This document shows positions 43,925 through 52,976 of a DNA stretch of 64,000 bases, piece by piece (position 1 is the stretch's first letter; each line of letters begins with the position of its first letter). The notes beneath the pieces were generated by a model that ran no database searches, had not been told where the DNA came from, and saw only the letters and a list, made by a program, of their open reading frames with translations. The stretch is from Microbacterium sp. 1S1 (GTDB lineage: Bacteria; Actinomycetota; Actinomycetes; Actinomycetales; Microbacteriaceae): NCBI RefSeq assembly GCF_008271365.1, contig NZ_CP043430.1, positions 2,356,001-2,420,000 of the forward strand, in the 5' to 3' direction. The translations under genes and the position numbers were made by a program.

Positions 43925-45529
43925 GTGCCGAAGCCTGTCGTGCTCATCGCCGAAGTACTCTCTCCCGCCACGATCGAGGCGCTCGGCCCCGACTTCGACG
44001 TCCGCCACGTCGACGGTACCGATCGCGAGGCGCTCTTCGCCGCCCTCGCCGAGTCGGACGCGGTGCTCATCCGCTCGGCGACGCGCATCGACGAGGAGGC
44101 GCTGTCGCACGCGCCGAAGCTCAAGGTGGTCGCGCGGGCCGGTGTCGGTCTCGACAACGTCGACATCAAGGCGGCGACGGCCGCCGGCGTCATGGTCGTC
44201 AACGCGCCGACGTCGAACATCGTCTCCGCCGCCGAGCTGACGGTCGGCCACATCCTCAGCCTCGCCCGCCGCATCCCGGCCGCGCACGCCTCGCTGGCCG
44301 CCGGTCAGTGGAAGCGCAGCTCCTTCACCGGCGCCGAGCTCTTCGAGAAGACCGTCGGCATCGTCGGACTCGGCCGGATCGGCGCTCTCGTCGCCTCTCG
44401 CCTCGCCGCCTTCGACATGCGCGTCGTCGCGTACGACCCGTACGTCACCTCGGCCCGCGCCCAGCAGCTCGGCGTGCAGCTCCTCTCGCTCGACGAGCTC
44501 GTCGCCGAGGCCGATTTCCTCACGATCCACATGCCCAAGACGCCGGAGACGACCGGCATGATCGGCGCCGAGCAGTTCGCCGCCATGAAGCCGACCGCCT
44601 TCGTCGTGAACGTCGCCCGCGGCGGACTCATCGACGAGGAGGCGCTGCACGAGGCCCTCGTCGCCGGTGAGATCGCCGGTGCCGGCCTGGATGTCTTCAC
44701 GTCCGAGCCCCCGGCCGAGGGTGGCAGCGCCCGCGCGCTGCTCGACCTGCCCAACGTCGTCGTCACCCCGCACCTCGGCGCGAGCACGGAGGAGGCGCAG
44801 GAGAAGGCCGGTGTCTCGGTCGCACGCTCGGTGCGGCTCGCGCTCGGTGGCGACCTCGTGCCGGACGCGGTCAATGTCGCCGGTGGCGTCATCGACCCGT
44901 ACGTGCGCCCCGGCATCTCCCTGGTGGAGAAGCTCGGTCAGATCTTCGCCGCGCTGGCCACGTCGCCGCTCACGAGCCTCGACGTCGAGGTGCACGGCGA
45001 GCTCAACGACTACGACGTGAGTGTGCTCAAGCTCGCCGCCCTCAAGGGCGTCTTCACGAACATCGTGAGCGAGACCGTCTCGTATGTGAACGCTCCTCTC
45101 CTGGCGGAGCAGCGCGGTATCGCGGTGCGCCTGCTCAAGGACGACGTGAGCGAGGAGTACCGGAACGTCATCACGCTCACCGGCGCGCTCTCCGACGGGT
45201 CCCAGCTCTCGGTGTCGGGCACGCTGACCGGACCGAAGCAGGCCGAGAAGCTCGTCGGCATCAATGACCACGCTCTGGAGCTCCCGATCGAGAAGCACCA
45301 CGTCGTGATGCTCTACACCGACCGCCCCGGCATCGTGGCCGTGTACGGGCAGAAGTTCGGCGAGGCCGGCATCAACATCGCCGGTATGCAGATCTCGCGG
45401 ATCGCGGCGGGCGACCAGGCGCTCAGCGTGCTGACGCTCGACTCGCCCGTCTCCGAGGAGCTGCTGGACGACGTGCGCGGCGCCATCGACGCCGACCTGT
45501 TCCGTCAGATCGAGATCACCGAGGTCTAA
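43925..45529 (+). CDS. serA: D-3-phosphoglycerate dehydrogenase SerA
   Basis: First step of serine synthesis. The 534 aa long form has the NAD-binding VGIVGLGRIGALVASRLAAFDMRVVAYDPY region, catalytic Arg in NVARGGLID, Glu, and His in TPHLGASTEEAQ. The ASB intervening domain and a C-terminal ACT domain (HHVVMLYTDRPGIVAVYGQKFGEAGINIAGMQIS) follow, the serine feedback module of the actinobacterial type. The GTG at 43925 has GAAGGA upstream. Confidence 0.96.
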   Translation: MPKPVVLIAEVLSPATIEALGPDFDVRHVDGTDREALFAALAESDAVLIRSATRIDEEALSHAPKLKVVARAGVGLDNVDIKAATAAGVMVVNAPTSNIVSAAELTVGHILSLARRIPAAHASLAAGQWKRSSFTGAELFEKTVGIVGLGRIGALVASRLAAFDMRVVAYDPYVTSARAQQLGVQLLSLDELVAEADFLTIHMPKTPETTGMIGAEQFAAMKPTAFVVNVARGGLIDEEALHEALVAGEIAGAGLDVFTSEPPAEGGSARALLDLPNVVVTPHLGASTEEAQEKAGVSVARSVRLALGGDLVPDAVNVAGGVIDPYVRPGISLVEKLGQIFAALATSPLTSLDVEVHGELNDYDVSVLKLAALKGVFTNIVSETVSYVNAPLLAEQRGIAVRLLKDDVSEEYRNVITLTGALSDGSQLSVSGTLTGPKQAEKLVGINDHALELPIEKHHVVMLYTDRPGIVAVYGQKFGEAGINIAGMQISRIAAGDQALSVLTLDSPVSEELLDDVRGAIDADLFRQIEITEV

Positions 45530-45589
45530 CGCCGCAGGCAGGGGAGAAGGGCGGGAGCGTGAGGCTCTCGCCCTTCTCCGTGTCGGCGG

Positions 45590-46132
45590 TCAGGCGGTGG
45601 CGCGCAGCACGAGCGCGATGAGGTCGGCGAGTTCGTCGCTGCGCGGGACCAGCCGCTCCGGCCCGTGCACGTCGAGCGAGTTGTTGAAGTAGAGGCCGTC
45701 GCTGACGAGCATCACCAGATCGAGGCTGGCGGTGTCGCGGACATGCGGACGGATCGTCTCCGCCCAGCGCCGCCGGGTCTCGCGGAGCATGTCGGCGGCA
45801 GAAGCCGAGCCACCCTGGGCGAGCCGGGTGGTGGCGATGAGCGCCCGGTCGAGCGCGTCGTCTTCCATCACCGAGGTCCGCACGTAGTACGCGACGGGAC
45901 CCTCCTCGGCCGTGCGCATGCGCTCCAGATCGAGGGTGGTCAGGTGGTCCAGGCGTTCCAGGAGCCCCGCCTCGAGGTCGTCCTTCGAGCGGAAGTGGTA
46001 GAGCAGGCCCCCCTTCGAGACGCCGGCGGCCTTCGCCGTCGCCTCGAGGGTCGCGGCCCGCTCGCCGTCGTCGATGAGGATCGCTTCGAAGGCATCGAGG
46101 ACCTTCTCGCGGGCGAGCGGAGGGCGGGGCAT
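45590..46132 (-). CDS. TetR-family transcriptional repressor
   Basis: A 180 aa regulator: HTH ATLEATAKAAGVSKGGLLYHFRSKDDLEAGLLER (about 27-60) and a C-terminal ligand domain typical of TetR_C_37-like proteins. It is divergent from a DHA2 efflux pump, with a near-perfect inverted repeat in the gap. AGAGGA lies six bases before the ATG. Confidence 0.92.
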   Translation of the reverse strand: MPRPPLAREKVLDAFEAILIDDGERAATLEATAKAAGVSKGGLLYHFRSKDDLEAGLLERLDHLTTLDLERMRTAEEGPVAYYVRTSVMEDDALDRALIATTRLAQGGSASAADMLRETRRRWAETIRPHVRDTASLDLVMLVSDGLYFNNSLDVHGPERLVPRSDELADLIALVLRATA

Positions 46133-46171
46133 CGTTCATCCTCTGTGCAGGAATGGAAGGGACGGTGTCTG

Positions 46172-46199
46172 TTACTATACCAGCCGGACGGTTTAGTAA
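46172..46199. promoter_or_regulatory. Probable TetR operator
   Basis: TTACTATACC (46172-46181) and GGTTTAGTAA (46190-46199) are inverted repeats matching at 9 of 10 positions with an 8-base spacer, in the tetR/efflux gene gap. The repeat contains TA-rich hexamers usable as promoter boxes for the pump gene. Confidence 0.7.
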
Positions 46200-46228
46200 T
46201 GAGCGTCCTCAGGAAGGAAAGGTGTTCC

Positions 46229-47764
46229 ATGACCCGTACGGCGTCGATCCCGACGACGGAGACGGAAGCTCCCCGCGTCGGAGCACGGGGCTGGGCGGCG
46301 CTCGTCGTCCTCATGCTCCCGGTGCTGCTGGTGTCGGTAGACAACACGGTGCTGAGCTTCGCGCTGCCCGAGATCTCGATCTCGCTGGCGCCGAGCGGGG
46401 CCGAGCAGCTCTGGATCATCGACGTCTATCCGCTCGTGCTCGCCGGACTCCTGGTGACCATGGGGACACTCGGCGATCGCTTCGGGCGTCGTCGGCTGCT
46501 CCTCATCGGGGCGACGGGATTCGCCGTCGTCTCGGCGCTGGCCGCCTTCGCGCCGACCGCCGGGCTGCTCATCGCCGCCCGCGCGCTGCTCGGCTTCTTC
46601 GGCGCCATGCTGATGCCGTCGACGCTGTCGCTGCTGCGGTCGATCTTCCAGAACCGCGACCAGCGCCGGATGGCGATCGCCGTCTGGGCCTCCGCCTTCT
46701 CCGCCGGTTCGGCCCTCGGGCCGATCGTGGGAGGGTTCCTCCTCGAGCACTTCACGTGGGGGTCGGTGTTCCTCATCGCGGTCCCCGTCCTCATCCCGCT
46801 GCTGATCGCCGCTCCGCTGCTCGTGCCGGAGAGCCGCGACCCGAACCCGGGCCGCATCGACCCGCTGAGCATCCTGCTGTCCATGGCCGCGATGATCCCG
46901 GTTGTCTACGCGATCAAGTCCTTCGCGGTCGACGGTCCGTCGCTGTACGCCGCGGGCTGGGCGCTGCTCGGCCTGGTGATGGGCACGCTGTTCGTGCGTC
47001 GCCAGCTCCGCGCCGAGACCCCGATGCTCGACATGGCCCTGTTCCGCCGCGGCTCGTTCTCCGGAGCGATCCTCGTGAACCTGCTCAGCGTCGTGGCCCT
47101 CGTCGGCTTCCTGTACTTCGTGTCCCAGCACCTCCAGCTCGTGCTGGGGCTCTCGCCGATGGTCGCGGGCCTGGCTCTGGTGCCCGGCATGGCGGCCATG
47201 ATCGTCGCCGGACTCACGGTGGTGCCGATCTCGCGGCGGGTTCCGCCGCACGTGCTCATCCCGGCCGCGCTGGTGTTCTCCGTCGCGGGGTACCTCATCG
47301 TCGCCGTCACCACGCACGCGCACGGCGTGGCGCCGCTCATCCTCGCCTTCGTCGTGCTGGGCATCGGCATCGGCGCGGCCGAGACCATCTCGAACGAGCT
47401 CATCCTGTCCAGCGCCCCCGCGGCGAAGGCGGGTGCCGCGAGCGCGGTGTCCGAGACGGCGTACGAGCTCGGGGCCGTGCTCGGGACCGCGATCCTCGGC
47501 GGCATCATCACCGCGTTTTATCGGGGCGCTCTCGTCCTGCCCGAGGGCCTTTCGGCCGAGGTGGCCCGCGCCGCCCAGGAGACGCTGGCGGGCGCGTACA
47601 CCGCCGCCCAGGAGCTGCCGGGCGCGCTCGGCGATGCCCTGTGGCAGGCGGCAGCCGACGCGTTCGGCTCGGGCGTCACGGTCACCTCCCTCATCGGCGC
47701 GGGCCTCGTCGTCGCAGCGGGGGTCATCGCGGCCGTCACACTGCGCAAGGCACCCACGCACTGA
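46229..47764 (+). CDS. MFS efflux transporter, DHA2 (QacA/SmvA) type
   Basis: A 511 aa, 14-TM drug:H+ antiporter: SVDNTVLSFALPEIS after TM1, MGTLGDRFGRRRLLLIG (motif A), ALLGFFGAMLMPSTLSLLRSIF and the motif C stretch ASAFSAGSALGPIVGG. The family exports quaternary amines and other cationic biocides. The ATG at 46229 is chosen with AAAGG seven bases upstream; an ATG at 46199 would add ten residues. Presumably repressed by the divergent TetR. Confidence 0.93.
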   Translation: MTRTASIPTTETEAPRVGARGWAALVVLMLPVLLVSVDNTVLSFALPEISISLAPSGAEQLWIIDVYPLVLAGLLVTMGTLGDRFGRRRLLLIGATGFAVVSALAAFAPTAGLLIAARALLGFFGAMLMPSTLSLLRSIFQNRDQRRMAIAVWASAFSAGSALGPIVGGFLLEHFTWGSVFLIAVPVLIPLLIAAPLLVPESRDPNPGRIDPLSILLSMAAMIPVVYAIKSFAVDGPSLYAAGWALLGLVMGTLFVRRQLRAETPMLDMALFRRGSFSGAILVNLLSVVALVGFLYFVSQHLQLVLGLSPMVAGLALVPGMAAMIVAGLTVVPISRRVPPHVLIPAALVFSVAGYLIVAVTTHAHGVAPLILAFVVLGIGIGAAETISNELILSSAPAAKAGAASAVSETAYELGAVLGTAILGGIITAFYRGALVLPEGLSAEVARAAQETLAGAYTAAQELPGALGDALWQAAADAFGSGVTVTSLIGAGLVVAAGVIAAVTLRKAPTH

Positions 47765-47766
47765 CC

Positions 47767-47772
47767 ACTACG
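47767..47772 (+). promoter_or_regulatory. Candidate -10 box of leuB
   Basis: TACGCT just after the efflux gene stop, giving a leader of about 65 bases before leuB. No leader peptide seen. Confidence 0.35.
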
Positions 47773-47845
47773 CTGGGGGACCGGCTCGTGCGACCCGCCG
47801 TCGCGCCGCGGCCGGTCCACCCCCGTGCAGTGCGCAAGGAGTCTC

Positions 47846-48889
47846 ATGTCGCGTGTCGTGAAGCTGGCCGTCATCCCCGGTGACGGGATCGGGCCCGAGG
47901 TCATCGCCGAGGCGGAGAAGGTGCTCGACGCCGTCACCGCCGACAGCGGCGTGACGTTCGACAAGACCCGCTTCTCGCTCGGTGCCGGCCGGTACCTCGA
48001 GACCGGCGACACCCTCACGGACGACGACCTCGCGGCGATCTCCGCACACGACGCGATCCTCCTCGGCGCGGTCGGGGGCACGCCCGGCGACCCGCGCCTG
48101 AAGGACGCGAACATCGAGCGCGGACTCCTGCTGAAGCTGCGGTTCACCCTCGACCACTACGTGAATCTCCGCCCCTCGAAGCTCTTCTCGGGCGCGCCCG
48201 GTCCCCTGTCGGACCCGGGCGAGGTCGACTTCGTCGTCGTCCGCGAAGGGACGGAAGGGCCCTACGTCGGCAACGGCGGGACGATCCGGAAGGGGACTCC
48301 GCAGGAAGTCGCCAACGAGACCTCCGTCAACACCGCGTTCGGCGTCGAACGCGTCGTCCGCTACGCCTTCACCCTCGCGGAACGCCGCCGCCAGAAGCTC
48401 ACCCTCGTGCACAAGACGAACGTGCTCGTGCACGCCGGTGCGATCTGGCAGCGCATCGTGAACGACGTGGCCGCCGAACACCCGAACGTCGCGGTCGACT
48501 ACCTGCACGTCGACGCGGCCACCATCTTCCTCGTCACCGATCCCTCGCGCTTCGACGTGATCGTGACGGACAATCTCTTCGGTGACATCCTCACCGACCT
48601 CGCCGGCGCCGTCACGGGCGGCATCGGCCTCGCCGCCTCAGGGAACATCAACCCCGATGGCGCCTTCCCCTCGATGTTCGAACCCGTGCACGGCTCGGCG
48701 CCGGACATCGCAGGCCAGCAGAAGGCCGACCCGACCGCCGCGATCCTCTCCATCGCGCTGCTGCTCGACCACCTCGGCCTCACGGCCGAGTCGGCGCGTG
48801 TGAGCGCCGCGGTCGAGGCGGACATCGCCGCCCGCAGCGGTGCCCGCACCACCGCGGAGATCGGCTCCGCGATCACCGCCCGTCTCTGA
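47846..48889 (+). CDS. leuB: 3-isopropylmalate dehydrogenase LeuB
   Basis: NAD-dependent oxidative decarboxylation of 3-isopropylmalate in leucine synthesis. 347 aa, with [23 protein letters not shown], the substrate loop [38 protein letters not shown], and [31 protein letters not shown]. The length and VREGTEGPY segment fit the actinobacterial leuB group. AAGGAG lies five bases before the ATG. Confidence 0.95.
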   Translation: MSRVVKLAVIPGDGIGPEVIAEAEKVLDAVTADSGVTFDKTRFSLGAGRYLETGDTLTDDDLAAISAHDAILLGAVGGTPGDPRLKDANIERGLLLKLRFTLDHYVNLRPSKLFSGAPGPLSDPGEVDFVVVREGTEGPYVGNGGTIRKGTPQEVANETSVNTAFGVERVVRYAFTLAERRRQKLTLVHKTNVLVHAGAIWQRIVNDVAAEHPNVAVDYLHVDAATIFLVTDPSRFDVIVTDNLFGDILTDLAGAVTGGIGLAASGNINPDGAFPSMFEPVHGSAPDIAGQQKADPTAAILSIALLLDHLGLTAESARVSAAVEADIAARSGARTTAEIGSAITARL

Positions 48890-48899
48890 ACGGCGGGCG

Positions 48900-48905
48900 T
48901 AGGCT
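48900..48905 (+). promoter_or_regulatory. Candidate -10 box of ilvE
   Basis: TAGGCT lies ten bases after the leuB stop and about 46 bases before the ilvE ATG. Confidence 0.35.
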
Positions 48906-48951
48906 GACAGGGCGCGAGGATGCGCCCGCCCCACGAGGATTGGAAGACGAC

Positions 48952-50052
48952 ATGACGACGATCGATGCCGAGACGAGCGTGGCTCCCCTGGAGTTCACCG
49001 TGACGAAGAACCTGAACGCGGCCTCGCCGGCCCGCGTCGCCGAGGTGCTGGAGAACCCCGGGTTCGGGGTCGTCTTCACGGATCACATGGTCGACATCTG
49101 TTGGTCCGCCAAGGGCGGCTGGCACCGTCCTCGCGTGCAGCCCTACGGTCCGATCCCGCTCGACCCCGCCGCCTCGGTGCTGCACTACGCGCAGGAGATC
49201 TTCGAGGGCATCAAGGCCTACCGGCACGCCGACGGTTCGATCCACACCTTCCGCCCCGACCGCAACGCCGCGCGTCTGCAGGCGAGTGCCCGCCGCCTCG
49301 CGCTGCCGGAGCTGCCCACGGAGTACTTCATTCAGTCGCTCCGGGAGCTCATCGCCGTGGACGGCCGCTGGGTGCCGTCCGGAGCCGACCAGAGCCTCTA
49401 CCTGCGGCCGTTCATGTTCGCCAAGGAGGCCTTCCTCGGTGTGCGCGCGGCGCAGAAGGTCGCCTACTACGTGATCGCGAGCCCCGCCGGCGCGTACTTC
49501 ACGGGAGGTGTGAAGCCGGTCCGGATCTGGCTGTCCGAGGACTACGCTCGCGCGGGTCGCGGCGGCACCGGCAAGGCGAAGACCGGTGGCAACTATGCCT
49601 CCAGCCTCCTGCCGCAGGCCGAGGCCACCGCGAAGGGTTGCGACCAGGTCGTCTTCCTCAACGAGAAGCGCGACGTCGAGGAGCTCGGCGGCATGAACGT
49701 CGTCTTCGTCTTCAAGGACGGCCGGGTCGTCACGCCGGAGTCCGACAGCATCCTCGAGGGGATCACACGCGACTCCCTGCTGCAGCTCGCCGAGGACCGC
49801 GGCTACACGGTCGAGAAGCGACCGATCTCGATCGACGAGTGGCGCGAGGGCGTGGCTTCCGGCGACATCGTCGAGGTGTTCGCCTGTGGCACGGCCGCGG
49901 TCGTCACTCCGATCGGCGCTCTGGTGGGAGAAGGCTTCGACGAGCCGCAGCCGCTGGGCGAGCTCGCGCTGTCCCTCCGCGAGGAGCTCACCGACATCCA
50001 GTACGGGCGCCGCGAGGACAAGCACGGCTGGCTCCTCCGCCTCGACGCCTGA
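48952..50052 (+). CDS. ilvE: Branched-chain amino acid aminotransferase IlvE
   Basis: PLP enzyme making Val, Ile and Leu from their keto acids. 366 aa, class IV fold: LHYAQEIFEGIKAYRHADG, RPFMFA, the PLP lysine in KAKTGGNYASSLLPQAEA, and FACGTAAVVTPIG. This is the longer BCAT type of actinobacteria. The ATG at 48952 is preferred to an upstream TTG whose ribosome site would be too close. It lies 62 bases after leuB. Confidence 0.95.
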   Translation: MTTIDAETSVAPLEFTVTKNLNAASPARVAEVLENPGFGVVFTDHMVDICWSAKGGWHRPRVQPYGPIPLDPAASVLHYAQEIFEGIKAYRHADGSIHTFRPDRNAARLQASARRLALPELPTEYFIQSLRELIAVDGRWVPSGADQSLYLRPFMFAKEAFLGVRAAQKVAYYVIASPAGAYFTGGVKPVRIWLSEDYARAGRGGTGKAKTGGNYASSLLPQAEATAKGCDQVVFLNEKRDVEELGGMNVVFVFKDGRVVTPESDSILEGITRDSLLQLAEDRGYTVEKRPISIDEWREGVASGDIVEVFACGTAAVVTPIGALVGEGFDEPQPLGELALSLREELTDIQYGRREDKHGWLLRLDA

Positions 50053-50062
50053 TCCGATTCCC

Positions 50063-50121
50063 CGAGACCCCGTCTTCCCGCCGACACCCCGCCGTGTCGC
50101 CGCGTGGAAGGCGGGGTCTCG
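50063..50121 (+). terminator. Nested inverted repeat after ilvE
   Basis: CGAGACCCCG (50063-50072) pairs with CGGGGTCTCG (50112-50121); an inner CGACAC/GTGTCG pair lies in the loop. Probable ilvE terminator without a T-run. Confidence 0.55.
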
Positions 50122-50150
50122 TCGGCAGAGCGGGGATCTAGGGTGGAGAC

Positions 50151-50930
50151 ATGAAGATCGCCCGGTTCAGCCACGACGACGCCATCATGTACGGGATCAT
50201 CGACGAGCGGGAGCTCGTCGTGCTCGCCGGGGACCCGATGTTCTCCGGGTACGAGACCACCGGCGCGCGCGTCCCGCTGACCGAGGTCACGCTGCTCGCG
50301 CCCGTGATCCCGCGCTCCAAGGTCGTGTGCGTCGGCAAGAACTACCACGACCACGCTGCTGAGATGGGCGGCGTGGCCCCCGAGGAGCCGTTGCTGTTCC
50401 TCAAGCCGAACACCGCCGTGATCGGCCCGGACGACGCGATCGTGCGCCCCACCGCGCTGTCCGAGCGGACGGAGTACGAGGGCGAGCTCGTGGTGGTGAT
50501 CGGTCGGATCGCGAAGAACGTGAAGGCGGAGAACGCCCTCGATCACGTGCTCGGGTACACAATCGGCAACGACGTCACGGCTCGCGACCTGCAGCGCAAG
50601 GATGGACAGTGGTCCCGCGCGAAGGGCTTCGACACCTTCTGTCCCCTTGGTCCCGTGATCGAGACGGACTTCGACCCGGCGCAGGCCACCATCGAGACGC
50701 GCGTGAACGGTGAGGTCCGCCAGCATGCGCCGCTCACCGACATGATCCACTCGGTCGCCGCGATCATCGAGTACGCGTCCGCCGTGTTCACCCTTCTCCC
50801 GGGCGACGTCATCATGACGGGCACCCCCGCGGGCGTGGGAACGTTCGAGGCGGGCGACACCGTCGAGGTCGAGATCTCGGGACTCGGCATCCTGCGCAAC
50901 ACCGTGCGCGACGCCGTTCCCGGGTCATGA
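50151..50930 (+). CDS. Fumarylacetoacetate hydrolase-family protein
   Basis: A 259 aa FAH-fold metal enzyme: VVCVGKNYHDHAAEMG, EPLLFLKPNTAVIGP, the acidic metal ligands in EYEGELVVVIG, NDVTARDLQ, and VIMTGTPAGVGTFEAGD. Families with this pattern include acylpyruvate hydrolases and oxaloacetate tautomerases/decarboxylases; the exact substrate is open. TAGGGT ends six bases before the ATG, with GGAGAC between. The stop overlaps the next start (ATGA). Confidence 0.9.
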   Translation: MKIARFSHDDAIMYGIIDERELVVLAGDPMFSGYETTGARVPLTEVTLLAPVIPRSKVVCVGKNYHDHAAEMGGVAPEEPLLFLKPNTAVIGPDDAIVRPTALSERTEYEGELVVVIGRIAKNVKAENALDHVLGYTIGNDVTARDLQRKDGQWSRAKGFDTFCPLGPVIETDFDPAQATIETRVNGEVRQHAPLTDMIHSVAAIIEYASAVFTLLPGDVIMTGTPAGVGTFEAGDTVEVEISGLGILRNTVRDAVPGS

Positions 50931-52186
50931 CCGACGTCGCCCTCACGGCGGCGCAGCAACAGGCGGTCCAGCGCCGCACGGTGCTGGTGCTGTCGCTCGG
51001 CCAGGTGCTCGGTGGCATCGCCTTCGGCGCCACCGTCTCGCTCGGTGCGCTGCTCGCCGCGGACATCTCGGGCAGCGATGCGCTCTCCGGGCTCGCGACG
51101 GCGTCGGTGACGCTGGGAGCGGCGCTCTGCGCGATCCCGCTCGCCCGGATGGCCGCTCGGCTCGGACGGCGCCGCGCCCTCACCCTTGGCAACCTCTTCG
51201 CCCTCATCGGGATCGCCGTGGTGATCCTCGCGGCCTCCGTGCGCGTCTTCCCGCTCCTGCTCGTCGGCATCCTGCTGATCGGAGCGGGCAACGCGGGCAA
51301 TCTGCAGTCCCGGTTCGCGGCGACGGACCTCGCGGCGCCGCAGCACCGCGGGCGCGACCTCTCGATCGTCGTCTGGTCCACGACGATCGGCGGAGTGGCG
51401 GGACCGCTGCTGCTCGGTCCGGGGGAGATCGTCGGTCAGACGATCGGCATGCCGCCGCAGACCGGTTCGTACGTGTTCTCGTTCGTCGCGCAGTGCGCGG
51501 CGCTCGTGCTCTACCTCGTCGCGCTCCGTCCTGATCCGCTGCTGGCCGCGCAACGCCTGGCCCGGGCGGCGACGGCCAGCGCCAGCGCCGTCGTGACCGA
51601 TCGTCCGGTGGTCGCGCGCTACGCGATCTTCGCCATCGCGGGCTCGCACGTGGTGATGGCATCGGTCATGGCGATGACCCCCGTGCATCTGTCCCACATG
51701 GCCCACGGCGCCCACGGTACGGCGGCGACACCGGCCGACGTCTCGGCGCTCGTGGGCATCACCATCGCGCTGCACGTGGGCGGGATGTACGCCCTCTCGC
51801 CGGTGTTCGGCGTGCTCGCCGACCGCTGGGGGCGGCTCCGTGTGGTGCTGCTCGGGCAGGCTCTCCTCGGCGGCGCCCTCGCCTTCGCCGTCTTCGCCGG
51901 CACTGAGGCCTGGGGCGTGATGGTCGCCCTGATCCTGCTCGGCCTCGGCTGGAGCGCCGCCACGGTCGCCGGCGCCGCCCTGCTCACCGAGGCGTCCGCA
52001 CCCGACGTCCGCACGCGGCGCCAAGGACGCAGCGACTCGCTGATGAGCCTGTCCGCCGCCGCCGGGTCCGTCCTCGCCGGCATCGTGCTGTCGAACTTCC
52101 AGTACGCCGGGCTCGGCATCGCGGCCTCCGTGCTCGTCCTCGCGATCGTCGCGCTGTCGCCGCTCGCCCGGAGCAACGCGCGGTGA
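50927..52186 (+). CDS. MFS transporter
   Basis: A 419 aa, 12-TM major facilitator with a short cytoplasmic N-terminus, LARMAARLGRRRALTLGNLFALIG (motif A) and LSPVFGVLADRWGRLRVVLLGQ. The substrate is unknown. Four-base overlaps at both ends tie it to the FAH gene upstream and the methyltransferase downstream. Confidence 0.88.
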   Translation: MTDVALTAAQQQAVQRRTVLVLSLGQVLGGIAFGATVSLGALLAADISGSDALSGLATASVTLGAALCAIPLARMAARLGRRRALTLGNLFALIGIAVVILAASVRVFPLLLVGILLIGAGNAGNLQSRFAATDLAAPQHRGRDLSIVVWSTTIGGVAGPLLLGPGEIVGQTIGMPPQTGSYVFSFVAQCAALVLYLVALRPDPLLAAQRLARAATASASAVVTDRPVVARYAIFAIAGSHVVMASVMAMTPVHLSHMAHGAHGTAATPADVSALVGITIALHVGGMYALSPVFGVLADRWGRLRVVLLGQALLGGALAFAVFAGTEAWGVMVALILLGLGWSAATVAGAALLTEASAPDVRTRRQGRSDSLMSLSAAAGSVLAGIVLSNFQYAGLGIAASVLVLAIVALSPLARSNAR

Positions 52187-52947
52187 AGGCCTGGGACGGC
52201 GTCGGGGAGGCCTATGCCGCCTCGTACGCCGCCCTGTGCGCGGGCACGGTCGATGTCCTCGCCGCCGCCCTCGGACCAGCGGAGGGTCGCAGCCTCCTCG
52301 ATGTCGGGGCGGGCGAGGGTGGCCTCGCGGCCCGTTTCGCCGGCCTGGAGTGGAACGTCACGGCCTGCGAACCCGAGCCGACCATGCGCGCCGTCGCCCG
52401 CCGGCGGCACCCGACGCTCCGCATCATCGACGACGGCCTGCCGACGCTGCCCTTCGACGACCGTTCCGTCGACGCCGTCGTGGCGAACTTCGTGCTGAAC
52501 CACGTCTCCTCCCCGCGGACCGCCGCCCGCGAGCTGGGTCGGGTCGCGCGGGGACAGGTCGCCGCGACGACCTGGACCCGCTCCCCGTCGTGGTTCTGGG
52601 CCGAGGTCGTCGAACGCGCGGGGCTGCGGCCGTCTGCGGGGGAGAGGCTTCCGGCCGAGGAGGACTTCGATCGCACCGCGGACGGCTTCGCGGCCATGCT
52701 CGTCGAGGCCGGACTCCCGGAGGTGGCGGTCAGCGAGCACACCTGGACCTGGCACGCCGACCCGGACGCCCTGTGGGTCTCGGTCGAGGGCCGTGTGGCC
52801 GGTGCGGGCGCGCAGTACGCCGCGCTCTCCTCCGCCGAGCGATCCCGGTTCCGCGCGGGGTTCGAGGAGACCGTCGCGGCGCATCGGGTGGGAACGGTGC
52901 TGCCCCTGGAGCACCGCGCGGCCGTGGCGGTCTCGCGCCGGGGCTGA
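52183..52947 (+). CDS. Class I SAM-dependent methyltransferase
   Basis: A 254 aa small-molecule type methyltransferase (Methyltransf_11/25 pattern): SLLDVGAGEGGLAARFAG (motif I), ACEPEPTM, DDGLPTLPFDDRSVDAVVANFVLNHV (motifs II and III). The target is unknown. The GTG start overlaps the MFS stop. It precedes gltX by 29 bases. Confidence 0.85.
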   Translation: MKAWDGVGEAYAASYAALCAGTVDVLAAALGPAEGRSLLDVGAGEGGLAARFAGLEWNVTACEPEPTMRAVARRRHPTLRIIDDGLPTLPFDDRSVDAVVANFVLNHVSSPRTAARELGRVARGQVAATTWTRSPSWFWAEVVERAGLRPSAGERLPAEEDFDRTADGFAAMLVEAGLPEVAVSEHTWTWHADPDALWVSVEGRVAGAGAQYAALSSAERSRFRAGFEETVAAHRVGTVLPLEHRAAVAVSRRG

Positions 52948-52976
52948 TCTGCCCGCACCCGTAGAATCGAAGGGCT

